58,483 nucleotides of DNA, taken from assembly GCA_964506185.1 (NCBI GenBank), contig CAZDKL010000005.1, forward strand, positions 1-58,483. The letters are read 5' to 3'. The translations under genes and the position numbers were made by a program. Positions 22,756 through 31,884 of this stretch are shown here, piece after piece; within the stretch, counting starts at the first letter, position 1; every line of letters begins with the position of its first letter. The notes under the pieces were generated by a model. That model searched no databases. It was not told the DNA's origin and worked only from the letters and a program-made list of their open reading frames with translations. Origin of the DNA: UBA2144 sp964506185 (GTDB taxonomy: Bacteria > Patescibacteriota > Gracilibacteria > Peribacterales > Peribacteraceae).

Positions 22756-22771
22756 GAAAGCCATCAATTGA

Positions 22772-23029
22772 TCAGAACGGGTGCGGCCACATGATCAGGA
22801 AGATTCCGATGTTAGTGAGAAAGAATAACGCGAACAGCATTGCATACAATGCAAATGTGCTCTGCGTTTCTACTCTCGACTTCGACATCGCCATCACAAT
22901 GGCTGACGTAAGAGTCGCGCAGATGCCTAGGAATGGGTCTGTTATCTCGAGCCCGAAGACCCGAAAGACGAAACCAAAAAACAATCCCCAGCACAACGCG
23001 TAAAACAAGAACAAAATTTTCTTCCACAT
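22772..23029 (-). CDS. Small membrane protein of unknown function
   Basis: 85 residues from the ATG at 23029, which has a strong ribosome-binding site (AAAGGAG). The 17-codon upstream extension has none. There are three hydrophobic segments: KILFLFYALCWGLFFGFVF, FLGICATLTSAIVMAM and FALYAMLFALFFLTNIGIFL. The very similar size and layout of the next upstream gene, each with its own Shine-Dalgarno and its own GC-rich hairpin, sets the pair apart from neighbours that mostly lack Shine-Dalgarno sequences. This may indicate acquisition from elsewhere. Function is unknown. Confidence 0.65.
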   Translation of the reverse strand: MWKKILFLFYALCWGLFFGFVFRVFGLEITDPFLGICATLTSAIVMAMSKSRVETQSTFALYAMLFALFFLTNIGIFLIMWPHPF

Positions 23030-23110
23030 GTCTGTTTTCTCCTTTAAATGATCGGGTGATAGCTCAAATATATTATACAATAAATAGTATTTTATATCAA
23101 TTTTAGAATG

Positions 23111-23137
23111 ACCCGCCCCCCTTTTGAGGGAGCGGGT
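23111..23137 (-). terminator. GC-rich hairpin after the 23166 gene
   Basis: On the minus strand ACCCGCTCCCT pairs with AGGGGGGCGGGT around a short CAAA loop region, then CATTCTAAAA. It lies 29 bp after the stop. Confidence 0.55.
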
Positions 23138-23165
23138 ACAAAGAGGCTGTGACGTAGATCAAACA

Positions 23166-23417
23166 CTAGAACAACGTCGTGATCAGATGACCAATTCCTA
23201 ACCCGATTGAGCCAGGCGCGAACAGAAACACTGTCAGCACAATGAAACTCAACGGATTTAGATTGTCGCTCCTGTCCACAACAAATCCGATGATGACCGC
23301 GTACATCAGTACGCAGGCCAACTGGATGTAGTTGGGATCTCCTCCAGCGAGGGAGGCAATCGGATACGCACATCCAAGGATGAACGTCCCGCAGATCACA
23401 AACAATACATACTTCAT
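23166..23417 (-). CDS. Small membrane protein of unknown function
   Basis: 83 residues, three hydrophobic segments (VLFVICGTFILGCAYPIASL, IQLACVLMYAVIIGFVV and SFIVLTVFLFAPGSIGLGIG). The start has a GAAAGGAA ribosome-binding site. The first segment could also be read as a lipoprotein-like signal ending ILGC. It resembles the 22772 gene in length, topology and flanking hairpin, but the sequences are not obviously homologous. A GTGACAGCTCAA-type sequence precedes each of the two genes upstream, which may be a shared promoter or regulatory segment. Confidence 0.6.
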   Translation of the reverse strand: MKYVLFVICGTFILGCAYPIASLAGGDPNYIQLACVLMYAVIIGFVVDRSDNLNPLSFIVLTVFLFAPGSIGLGIGHLITTLF

Positions 23418-23542
23418 CGCATTCCTTTCGTGCTAAATGTGACAATGATCGGTGACAGCTCAACTAATATAATAGTATAAAAGAGGACTAAAATCAAGTT
23501 CTTAAGTGAAATAATTCGCTTAGAAAAGCCGAATAGACGCTA

Positions 23543-23571
23543 TTGACTTATATTAGCATTATAATTATAAT
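23543..23571 (+). promoter_or_regulatory. Promoter of the 23602 gene
   Basis: TTGACT at 23543-23548, exactly 17 bp, TATAAT at 23566-23571. Predicted start about 23578, giving a 24-nt leader. Confidence 0.75.
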
Positions 23572-23601
23572 ATACTTGTATATATCCTTCCAAATAACCC
23601 T

Positions 23602-24042
23602 ATGGCTGAACTAGATAAACAGAAACTCACAGAGCACGCAAAGGTGCTAGATGCGCTAAGGCTAGCACAAACTGGTGGACACAGAGAAAAGCAACAAGAG
23701 ATTGCTGGTAAAGCAAGCAATGCTAAGAATGCAATCAGACAAGCTTGCATATCCAACCCATCCGAAGTTGCAGATCTGATAGAAGAAGCAGATCCCATTA
23801 TTGATAGTGTATTTAGAAGAGAAGTAGGAGAAGTCTTGTCCACAGTACAAGCAATTCAGCTGGATGCTGCCGAACTTGGAGTAGACACAGATGGCGATAC
23901 TGTTAAGCGATTAGCTAAAGAAAGATATGAATTCGATGATGCTCTTGCATCAGATGATCAAGAAGCTCTAGATGCCATTGACAGAAGAGATGTAGAAAGA
24001 GTTGAACAAGATATTAAAGATATTCAAGCAGGAAGATTCTGA
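23602..24042 (+). CDS. Helical cytoplasmic protein of unknown function
   Basis: 146 residues, acidic, without cysteine-rich or membrane segments. One cysteine (AIRQACISN). Almost all of it should be alpha-helical (LTEHAKVLDALRLAQTGG, EVLSTVQAIQLDAAELGVDT). A strong promoter stands 30 bp upstream and the next, frameshifted, gene begins 29 bp downstream. No family recognised. Confidence 0.65.
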   Translation: MAELDKQKLTEHAKVLDALRLAQTGGHREKQQEIAGKASNAKNAIRQACISNPSEVADLIEEADPIIDSVFRREVGEVLSTVQAIQLDAAELGVDTDGDTVKRLAKERYEFDDALASDDQEALDAIDRRDVERVEQDIKDIQAGRF

Positions 24043-24071
24043 TATTAGGTTAACGTTAAATTGATATACAT

Positions 24072-24330
24072 ATGGCAGGCATTGGAGCACCCACAGGCAA
24101 AGCATTTGAAAGCGTTTTTGCAGACATACCCAGGTCCGGCGTAGAAAGTTTACATTTCACACTTAACCGGGGCCACTAGAAATGCAGCTGTTAATGTAAT
24201 CAGCGCTCCATTTGCAACAGTATGGAATATGACCAAATCATTCGGAAGTAGAATGCTTTCGGTGGGCGGAGAAGCATTGAAGTTACCACTAAGAATGCCA
24301 TGGATGCCTGTTACTGGACAGCCCCGTTAA
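24072..24330 (+). pseudogene. Small gene of unknown function broken by a frameshift
   Basis: The first frame reads MAGIGAPTGKAFESVFADIP, then RSGVESLHFTLNRGH, and stops at TAG 24177-24179. Good coding sequence continues in another frame to TAA 24328-24330 (NAAVNVISAPFATVWNMTKS, ending RMPWMPVTGQPR). Removing one A near 24165 (CTTAACC to CTTACC) would join both parts into one protein of about 86 residues. A recent frameshift or an assembly/sequencing error would look the same. The 3' end overlaps the convergent giant gene. Confidence 0.6.
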
Positions 24331-27300
24331 CGCCTCTTCAACTGTCCCCTGATAATTCCACTTGGGTGCTCATCTGTTGAAATCATTAAGTATAATTTGT
24401 TGCTGTAAAGACTAATAACTTCCTGATCAGTAAGAGACCTAGTTTCTCCATTAACTGAAACTAATCTAATTATTTCTTTGCCGGTTTCTCCATATCCTCC
24501 CAGATAAATTCCAATTGTCCCCTTTAATGATTTGGACACATTAATGGAGTATTGAAGCTTCTTATCCTTTTTAAGAACAAACACTGCATCCCCTGTTACA
24601 TCCGTGAAAACCGGAGGGGCAACATTTTTACCTCTCATGTTTACAGCAAATGTAACTCCTTTTGGACATTTATTCGGATCGTAATGCTTCTTTCCACAGA
24701 TCGGATTGCATTCACTTGGTTCACCCTGGCATACATATCCTGATTCCATAAGACAAATTTTGTTACAACCGTCTCCCAAATCTGCATTACCATCATCGCA
24801 TTGTTCTCTGCCCCGAACCAGTTCATCTCCACAAGTAGTTATGCATGGTTTGCCTTCTTTTATGCAATCGAATCCTGATTCGATTACACACTTATTGGAA
24901 CATCCATCATTATTCATCATATTCCCATCATCACATTCTTCTGATTTGCTTTTTCTTCCGTTCCCGCAACTTTGCTTGCATTTACTTTTTTTCTTGCCAG
25001 AACAAATGTAGCCCTGCTCAATCTCACAAAATTCTGAACAACCGTCTCCGCTTCTTCGATTTTTGTCATCGCATTCTTCGGATCCCTTCTTTATTCCATC
25101 TCCGCACTTAGGCAAACAGATACTTGGTTCGCCGCCGCACACAAATCCTTTTTCAATTTTGCATTTTTTCGAGCATCCATCACTATCATTTTTGTTTTTA
25201 TCGTCGCAAGTCTCCGAACCGCTTATTTTTCCATTGCCACAGACAGGAGTGCATCTGGACTTGGAAGATCCCGTACACACAAAGTCGGATTCAACAGTAC
25301 AAAATGAGGAGCAACCATCTTCGCCTATCACATTTCCATCATCACATTTCTCATATGGTTTTTCTAATTTCCCATTTCCGCATTGCGCGCTGGGAGCGCG
25401 GCATTGATTTGATTTAAACTTAATTTTATTATTTTTGCCTCCATCAATGCAATCCTCCAAACATTCACCATCAATGGCATGATCAAAGTTCATTCCACTT
25501 ACATATAAACTTTTCATATCAACACCGCCCAATGGAGTTAGAGTCCATGGCTTGCCCTTAATCGATGAATGCACGCGAAGGAACTTGCATTTATCTCCCT
25601 TTAGCCTAAGCATTCCATTCACGCGCTGAGTCGTACCGCTATCTACAATCAAAACTCCCTCTTTGTTTGGCGGTACGATTTTCTCCAGATCATAAAAAGT
25701 ATTATCGCCCGTGATTCTGCTAACAGGTCCTACAAAAGAAACCTTTCCATTTCCGGATTTAAATCTGCCATTTTCATTCAACCATGAGCCTCCGATTCTT
25801 ACGGCCTGGTTTTCTTTTAGCTCCAAAACCCCGCTAACAATTCTTAAATCGTTTTTTACGACCAAGCTTCTCTTTGAAGGACGAAAAGTCAAACCCTTGC
25901 TTGATTCCAATGTCAGATTTTTATATTCAATATCGTCCAGCTTTGCGATTCCGCTGCTTAACTTGTAATGCACAGTGGAACCATCCTTCAGCTCGAGTTT
26001 TGGATGATCTTCGTCCCCTCTCATTATCAAAGTTGCACCTTTGCTTACGATTAAATCCGTATTTTTTTTGTTTTTAATATCATTTTTATTTGTATCCAAT
26101 ACGCCGGAACGCAATTGAATTTTTTGATTCTTCTTCGACAAATGCACCGGTGACATTAGCTTAACTTTGCCGTCACCATCCTTGTTAATTATCAGGTTTC
26201 CCTCGAATCTTGAAGGATGCGCAAATTTTAGTTTCTGTGTTTTATGGCCCATGAAGTTTAACGAAGTACCACCGGTTCCAATCAACGAGCTATATGTCAC
26301 ATCTCCATAAACTGTGAACGATCCTTTTCGGGGAGTACCTGATGATAGTATTAGATTTCCGCGAACCACTACAGTGGTACCATCCTCTATTTTTAGTTTT
26401 GATGCCTGATGCTTGCTTAGAATCAGATGCCCAAACTCTGCCTTATCCATATTCAATTTACTAGTCTGTCCTTTCAAAATCATTACGCCTCCATTATGAG
26501 CATACTTGCCTTTACTCTTTTCAAGGTCTCCGTAAATGCGAGTTTCGCTGGATGAGCCAACGAACTTGCCGGCATTTATTTCCAGATCGTCATTAAATAC
26601 CATTGCTTTTTTGCCTCCTCTAAGTTCTCCACCCTCGATTTTAACTTTGTCGTTGGCATTAAATACTGCATCTTCCACCGATAGCAATCCCCCATTGATC
26701 TTCAGATCAGAATTAAGAGTTACAATACCTTCGTAAGCAATCATTTCTCCTCCATCTATTTTGACCTGATCGTTAGCTATTAAAGATCCGCTTCTTAATT
26801 CAAAACTGCCTCCATCGAGTTCCAATTTTGAGTATGTCCACATATTGCCTCCCTCAACAATAAATTTACCTTTACGTATTTTAAGCGGGTATTCAAATAT
26901 ATGAGATTCCCCCTCCGGATTATTATTGTTCTTGCTGCCAGAGGCTTTTAATTTGACTGTGGTTTTTTTCGAATCAAGTCTGATCTTTGGAACCTTGCCT
27001 CCTGCATTTATTTGAACTGTTCTTTCTTTTTTGCCTTCCAATCTCAGTTCCATTGTCCCTCCATCAAAAGAAGAACTTTGATCAACATCACCAAGTGCTT
27101 TCAAGGTGCCCCCTTTCACAATACCGTCGACCAGCTCTAGTTTGTTTTCCACGATCATACTGTCCTTTTCCTGCATTATTACGGCAGTGCCATCTGTTTT
27201 ATTAATTATCACATCATAAAACTTTTCTTTTTTGTGGAAGTCGAATCCATGGGAAGTTCCTTTAATAACCACAGTGGAATCGTTGTGTTCAAATTTCCCC

Positions 27301-29357
27301 TTTGTTTGAAACCAATCTGTACTTATTTCCAGTTTCTTTGGTGAAATAAATGATCCGCTTTCCAACATAAACTTTCCAACCAGGTCATCCGTGAATTTCA
27401 CAGTTCCTTTCCCTCCGCGGAATTCGCCTCCCTTGATCGTTATATTGCCACCGAAAACGGCTTCTTTGTTCCCTGCTTGGAATAAACCATCAGACTGCGT
27501 GTAATCACCATTTACCGTAATCCTGTTCTTGTTCTGTATCAGATTTCCTTCGAGCTTCAGATGATCGGTCTGCAAATCTCCTTCCAATTCCAATGCCGCA
27601 CCTGTTCCAACATGCAAAACATTGTTCTTGAATAATTCAATATCATTGCCATCTGCAGATAACAAGAAATCCAATTTAGGATGTTCGAAGCCCCCGTTTC
27701 TAACCGCATCAGTAACGTTTTTCGTTGTATATGCTGTTTCTTTATTGTTATCTCCTTGCAGAATTATGTTCTTTCTTAACAACTTAACCTTGGGATATTC
27801 ATCTGATTTCTTTTGAAATATAGCCATCGCCCTGTTGCCGAGACTGCCCTCAACAAATATTGTGACAAATGCACCATTCTTGATATCCAAATTTTTGAAT
27901 TTAAATTTTCCTTTTTTGTTAGTCTCGGATCTTGCAACAACAGAGCTCCCATCTATGCTTAAAGCTATTGTTGCGCGTTTGCTGTCTGTCTTATTCTCTT
28001 TCTTATACAAAGTACCCGCAATTACACCCTTGTTCTTTTCCGGCGCTTCCTCCGGAGCTGCCGTATGCAATATCCTTGGAGGCGGAGGTTTTGGCAATGA
28101 CATTAAAAACGGCATCTTATTTTCTTGCCTCTTCCAGATTCTTTCCCAGTCCCAAGTTTTATATTTTTTCTTTCCTTGCAACTCGCTATCGGTTCGCCCC
28201 TTTCCTTTTCCACTGTCATTCATACCACTCTTTGCCAAAGAGTAATGAGACTTTCTTACTTTTGCCTTTTTCCCCTCTGCACCAACTAATCCACCTCCAT
28301 CTTCTACTTCACAAGTTGTTTTTTCTTCCGGATTATTTAAGCACAGTACTTGGCCAAAGGATATTGCTCTTGTCATATTCGATTTACCATGAAGTATTCC
28401 AAATCCACCTCCCGCTTGTTTATTCACATAAATATTCGATTCTGCATATACATCAGATATGGAAGTATCATCTGCAATTCCACCCAATCCTCCACCTCCG
28501 TATTTCCCCCTGATAACTGAACCTACGGAAGCGCTCTCTTCAAATGCTCCTCCATCAACCCTTCCTACAATTCCTCCAACGGCTGCCTCGCCTTCAATAT
28601 CACTATTATATGCAGCAGTTGATCTAATTACTGATCCCGTTTCATTAAGCCTTGCGAAGCCAATCAATCCTCCCACACCCCAAGCACCTCTAACAGAACT
28701 TCCTACTGATTTTACTGCCTCAATTCTTCCTTCGTTCATACTTCCAATAGCAGTCCCGACAGTATTCGAACCAGTAATTCTAGCTTTTATTAAACGCACA
28801 TCTTGCAAAACAGCTCTATCTGACCAACCAATGAGACCGACACCATCCGAGCCAGGACGTGAAATGTTTAAATTTGAAATGGTATATCCACCACCATTCA
28901 AGCTTCCAATAAATGGTTTACTCTTTTTTCCTATCGGCTCAAATCCATATTCATCTAAGCATGATCCAGTTTGTGTCCAATGCCCCTCGCAATACTCCGA
29001 GCAATCATTTTTGCTTTTTGCACAACCTATGAAAAGCTCATCTTCACATTTATTTTCTTTAATCCACACACAACCGCTTTTTTTCTTTGAGCAAGTTTTT
29101 TTATCCTCAATAGTTGAACAATCATCTACATCCCATTTGGCTGTATCACTACAATCAATATTTCGTTTTATTTCGTAGTGAGACTCGGGACTATCTTTCA
29201 TAGATTGCAGATCTCCACAACTTAATATTCTAAAGGGATCGTGTTTTGATCCTGAACCAAGCAATGCTGCATTTACTTTGTATGACACTCCAACGCCAAG
29301 TACCAAAGTGAAGGCAAACAATGCTAAGGAGCCTTTGATGAATGTAGATTTATTCAT
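24327..29357 (-). CDS. Giant secreted protein: GLUG-like repeats, beta-helix, cysteine-rich repeats, CHRD domain
   Basis: 1676 residues. A signal peptide occupies residues 1-30 (FIKGSLALFAFTLVLGVGVS). Residues about 35-130 contain paired cysteines. About 140-390 are GLUG-like repeats (GVGLIGWSDRAVLQDV, VGGLIGFARLNETG, VGGIVGRVDGGAFEE). About 430-520 is a surface-type beta domain. About 560-1290 form a long beta-solenoid with a repeated G(G/K)-x-hydrophobic pattern (LEGDLQTDHLKLEGNL, VKIEGGELRGGKKAMVFNDD). About 1330-1560 hold five cysteine-rich CGNG..E.CDDGN units. The C-terminus (about 1570-1676) matches a CHRD domain, ending HPSGIIRGQL. It probably acts outside the cell as a surface or adhesion structure. 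The start overlaps the end of the upstream cysteine-repeat gene by 8 bp, so the two are one operon. Confidence 0.85.
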   Translation of the reverse strand: MNKSTFIKGSLALFAFTLVLGVGVSYKVNAALLGSGSKHDPFRILSCGDLQSMKDSPESHYEIKRNIDCSDTAKWDVDDCSTIEDKKTCSKKKSGCVWIKENKCEDELFIGCAKSKNDCSEYCEGHWTQTGSCLDEYGFEPIGKKSKPFIGSLNGGGYTISNLNISRPGSDGVGLIGWSDRAVLQDVRLIKARITGSNTVGTAIGSMNEGRIEAVKSVGSSVRGAWGVGGLIGFARLNETGSVIRSTAAYNSDIEGEAAVGGIVGRVDGGAFEESASVGSVIRGKYGGGGLGGIADDTSISDVYAESNIYVNKQAGGGFGILHGKSNMTRAISFGQVLCLNNPEEKTTCEVEDGGGLVGAEGKKAKVRKSHYSLAKSGMNDSGKGKGRTDSELQGKKKYKTWDWERIWKRQENKMPFLMSLPKPPPPRILHTAAPEEAPEKNKGVIAGTLYKKENKTDSKRATIALSIDGSSVVARSETNKKGKFKFKNLDIKNGAFVTIFVEGSLGNRAMAIFQKKSDEYPKVKLLRKNIILQGDNNKETAYTTKNVTDAVRNGGFEHPKLDFLLSADGNDIELFKNNVLHVGTGAALELEGDLQTDHLKLEGNLIQNKNRITVNGDYTQSDGLFQAGNKEAVFGGNITIKGGEFRGGKGTVKFTDDLVGKFMLESGSFISPKKLEISTDWFQTKGKFEHNDSTVVIKGTSHGFDFHKKEKFYDVIINKTDGTAVIMQEKDSMIVENKLELVDGIVKGGTLKALGDVDQSSSFDGGTMELRLEGKKERTVQINAGGKVPKIRLDSKKTTVKLKASGSKNNNNPEGESHIFEYPLKIRKGKFIVEGGNMWTYSKLELDGGSFELRSGSLIANDQVKIDGGEMIAYEGIVTLNSDLKINGGLLSVEDAVFNANDKVKIEGGELRGGKKAMVFNDDLEINAGKFVGSSSETRIYGDLEKSKGKYAHNGGVMILKGQTSKLNMDKAEFGHLILSKHQASKLKIEDGTTVVVRGNLILSSGTPRKGSFTVYGDVTYSSLIGTGGTSLNFMGHKTQKLKFAHPSRFEGNLIINKDGDGKVKLMSPVHLSKKNQKIQLRSGVLDTNKNDIKNKKNTDLIVSKGATLIMRGDEDHPKLELKDGSTVHYKLSSGIAKLDDIEYKNLTLESSKGLTFRPSKRSLVVKNDLRIVSGVLELKENQAVRIGGSWLNENGRFKSGNGKVSFVGPVSRITGDNTFYDLEKIVPPNKEGVLIVDSGTTQRVNGMLRLKGDKCKFLRVHSSIKGKPWTLTPLGGVDMKSLYVSGMNFDHAIDGECLEDCIDGGKNNKIKFKSNQCRAPSAQCGNGKLEKPYEKCDDGNVIGEDGCSSFCTVESDFVCTGSSKSRCTPVCGNGKISGSETCDDKNKNDSDGCSKKCKIEKGFVCGGEPSICLPKCGDGIKKGSEECDDKNRRSGDGCSEFCEIEQGYICSGKKKSKCKQSCGNGRKSKSEECDDGNMMNNDGCSNKCVIESGFDCIKEGKPCITTCGDELVRGREQCDDGNADLGDGCNKICLMESGYVCQGEPSECNPICGKKHYDPNKCPKGVTFAVNMRGKNVAPPVFTDVTGDAVFVLKKDKKLQYSINVSKSLKGTIGIYLGGYGETGKEIIRLVSVNGETRSLTDQEVISLYSNKLYLMISTDEHPSGIIRGQLKRR

Positions 29358-31749
29358 CTATACAAATGGGGTTCTTTTTATTGATTTTGTTTAAGGTTGT
29401 TATCAACGTTCCCGCTAACAATATAGCGATAGCAGTAATAAATGATAATGCTGTTGAGCCCGCACTGCCTCCAATAATAGATCCCTGCAATGGGATCTTC
29501 TTTTTACCGCATTCAAAACTGGGCCTGATCATACTTTTTCCATTTATTATCTTCGAACAATGCTCAGAAACATCTGTTATTACCATAACATCCTTCATTA
29601 TTTTCCCATCAAGCGCCACCGTGAAAGCCGATGGAGGTAAATTGTGGATTACGTTTCCATCTGCATCTGCAACTATGATATTCATCATTACTCCTTTATC
29701 GAATCCTTTTAAGTACCTACCTTTGTCCGTTATCATAGATACTTTAGGTGGCTTGTATCCCACATAACTTTTTTTCATATTGTTTTTTAACTCACTTGCA
29801 ATCTTGTGAGCTTTAACATCTCCTTGTGCAAGAACTAGTTTTTTTGAAAATAGAAAACTCGCCTCGCTTACGGTAGAAGTTCCGCAAGTAGTATCTACTT
29901 TGACTTTTACGATATGCTCGCCTTCTTCAAGATTTTTTAAGTCCAATGTAGCACTATACAGTCCGCTGCATAGCTTGCACGTATCAGTACAGGCGCTATT
30001 TGGATCTTTGTTGTTTGCTCCATTGTCGCATTGTTCCAGATATTGCACTTTCCCATCTCCGCAATACTCAAGCTTGCAGTCTTTACTGCAACCATCCCCG
30101 TCCTTTGCAAAACTCATGCCCCCGTGCTTCCTGCACAAAAGCGCTGACTGTCTTTCATGCCATACGGCCCCATGATATTTCCCTCCGTAGCACATTCCTC
30201 CCAAATCACATTCCTCATCACCATCTTTTCTTCCATCTCCACACTCGTTTATTATTTGAGTTTCAACTTCCACCTTTCCGTCTCCGCAAACCGGAATTTC
30301 TATTAAGCGGCAACCGCCGCCTATTGCTCTGGGTTTTGAACAAAATACTGCATCGGTATTGTCTGCACATTTCGGAATCTTCGGATAAGACAGTACTCCA
30401 TCTTTCCCATATACAGCTGTTGGTTCACATTCTTCTCCAAGAGCTCTTTGTACGATTCCATCCCCGCAAGATCCGATCTCTCTGTAACAATAGGATGAAC
30501 ACCCATCTCCGCTGTTTTTATTGCCATCATCGCACTCTTCGCCCAGATCAAATTTACCATTTCCGCACGTAATAAGAACCCTGCCTCTTACCGGCACATC
30601 CGGAGCATGTTTATACTCCGGATCTTTTCTTATACTTAGAACACTTTGAACATTTCTTCGCTCCGACCTGCCCGATATGGTTCCCACGGCAGAACTTCCC
30701 CCTCCGCCTGTACGCCCGGTACAGCTGTCACTGCAAGTGGCAGTTCCCGGAGGTTCGCACTCCTCATTATTAGCCCATACAAATCCATCTCCGCACGAAG
30801 CATCTTTGCATGTGCTTAAACAACTATCTGTATTCGTCGAGTTTCCATCATCGCATTCTTCTGATCCTTTTATAAGACTATCCCCGCATATTCCGGAGCA
30901 AACGCTTGGAGATCCCGTGCATGAATATCCTGTTTCCACTCCGCAAGATGCATCGCATCCATCTCCAGCAGTTGTATTACTATCATCGCACCCTTCTGAA
31001 TCAGCCTTTGATCCGTCTCCGCACGATGTCGAACATGAGCTTGGTTCCCCCGTACATGTATAACCTGTTTCAAGAGTACAAATTTCGCTACAACCATCTC
31101 CAGCAGTAGTGTCATCATCATCACAAGCCTCATCGCCCTTTATAACTCCATCCCCGCAGATGCCGGAGCAGACGCTTGGATCACCGGTACATGTCCAGTA
31201 TGTCTCCACTGCACAACTTGAATCACATCCGTCCCCGTTATCCGTATCTCCATCATCGCAATCTTCACCGGTTTCCACGTCGTTATTTCCGCAAGTAAAT
31301 GTCTGCGTACAGGTACTGGGATCCCCTGTGCAGGTATAACCCGATTCAACTGTGCAAGTTGAACTGCATCCGTCCCCGTTATCCGTATCTCCATCATCGC
31401 AATCTTCACCGGTTTCCACGTCATTATTTCCGCAAACAGGATCCAGCGTACAGGTACTGGGGTCCCCCGTGCAGGTATAACCGGATTCGACCGTACAGGT
31501 TGAACTGCATCCATCCCCGTTATCCGTATCTCCATCATCGCAATCTTCACCGGTTTCCACGTCATTATTTCCACACTCAGCAGATTCGGAAGACGATTCG
31601 GAAGAAGAAGAGTCATAACCGAAAAGCAGCGGCAGACCAATACTTTCATCACCCCTTCCGCGTTTGCCAAAATCAATGCCAAACGTTACCAGAACGCAGA
31701 TTATTAGTCCGCATAGAAGCACCTTTGTTTTATATGTATATTTGGCCAT
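29350..31749 (-). CDS. Secreted cysteine-rich repeat protein (DUF4215-like) with C-terminal membrane anchor
   Basis: 799 residues. An N-terminal hydrophobic segment (VLLCGLIICVLVTFGIDF) serves as signal or anchor. Then about a dozen cysteine-rich units of the form CGNNDVETGEDCDDGDTDNG...CS..C.VE.GY.CTGDPS.C cover residues 58-600. The first three are nearly identical, from a 141-bp DNA tandem repeat. A Gly/Ser-rich break (TGRTGGGGSSAVGTISGR) lies near residue 350. The last 200 residues contain a beta-sandwich-like segment (LDLKNLEEGEHIVKVKVDTT) and a C-terminal membrane helix (STALSFITAIAILLAGTLI) with a short positive tail. The cysteines imply disulphide formation outside the cell. It overlaps the downstream giant gene by 8 bp. 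Confidence 0.88.
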   Translation of the reverse strand: MAKYTYKTKVLLCGLIICVLVTFGIDFGKRGRGDESIGLPLLFGYDSSSSESSSESAECGNNDVETGEDCDDGDTDNGDGCSSTCTVESGYTCTGDPSTCTLDPVCGNNDVETGEDCDDGDTDNGDGCSSTCTVESGYTCTGDPSTCTQTFTCGNNDVETGEDCDDGDTDNGDGCDSSCAVETYWTCTGDPSVCSGICGDGVIKGDEACDDDDTTAGDGCSEICTLETGYTCTGEPSSCSTSCGDGSKADSEGCDDSNTTAGDGCDASCGVETGYSCTGSPSVCSGICGDSLIKGSEECDDGNSTNTDSCLSTCKDASCGDGFVWANNEECEPPGTATCSDSCTGRTGGGGSSAVGTISGRSERRNVQSVLSIRKDPEYKHAPDVPVRGRVLITCGNGKFDLGEECDDGNKNSGDGCSSYCYREIGSCGDGIVQRALGEECEPTAVYGKDGVLSYPKIPKCADNTDAVFCSKPRAIGGGCRLIEIPVCGDGKVEVETQIINECGDGRKDGDEECDLGGMCYGGKYHGAVWHERQSALLCRKHGGMSFAKDGDGCSKDCKLEYCGDGKVQYLEQCDNGANNKDPNSACTDTCKLCSGLYSATLDLKNLEEGEHIVKVKVDTTCGTSTVSEASFLFSKKLVLAQGDVKAHKIASELKNNMKKSYVGYKPPKVSMITDKGRYLKGFDKGVMMNIIVADADGNVIHNLPPSAFTVALDGKIMKDVMVITDVSEHCSKIINGKSMIRPSFECGKKKIPLQGSIIGGSAGSTALSFITAIAILLAGTLITTLNKINKKNPICIDE
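31188..31570. repeat. 141-bp tandem repeat inside the cysteine-repeat gene
   Basis: The marker TCCGTATCTCCATCATCGCA begins at 31241, 31382 and 31523, a spacing of exactly 141 bp (47 codons). The two complete units are nearly 90 percent identical by eye. In-frame unit gain or loss by recombination is expected. Confidence 0.9.
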
Positions 31750-31884
31750 GAATCCTATAATTATAGCACAAATTTCAACTTTGAGCCTCCGTACGAAATT
31801 GCCATTATTAGTAATTAATGTTATAATTTACTAGTAGCGAATATTTCGCTTATACAAAACAAAATACACTGATAAAATAGCAAA

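Noticed and set aside
31188..31570. Regularly spaced repeats resembling a CRISPR array
   Set aside because: The period is 141 bp, the whole unit is repeated and coding in one frame as cysteine-rich protein; no unique spacers and no cas genes.
24327..31749. Prophage origin of the giant surface proteins
   Set aside because: No capsid, terminase, portal or integrase gene in the window; signal peptides and membrane anchors point to cellular surface proteins.
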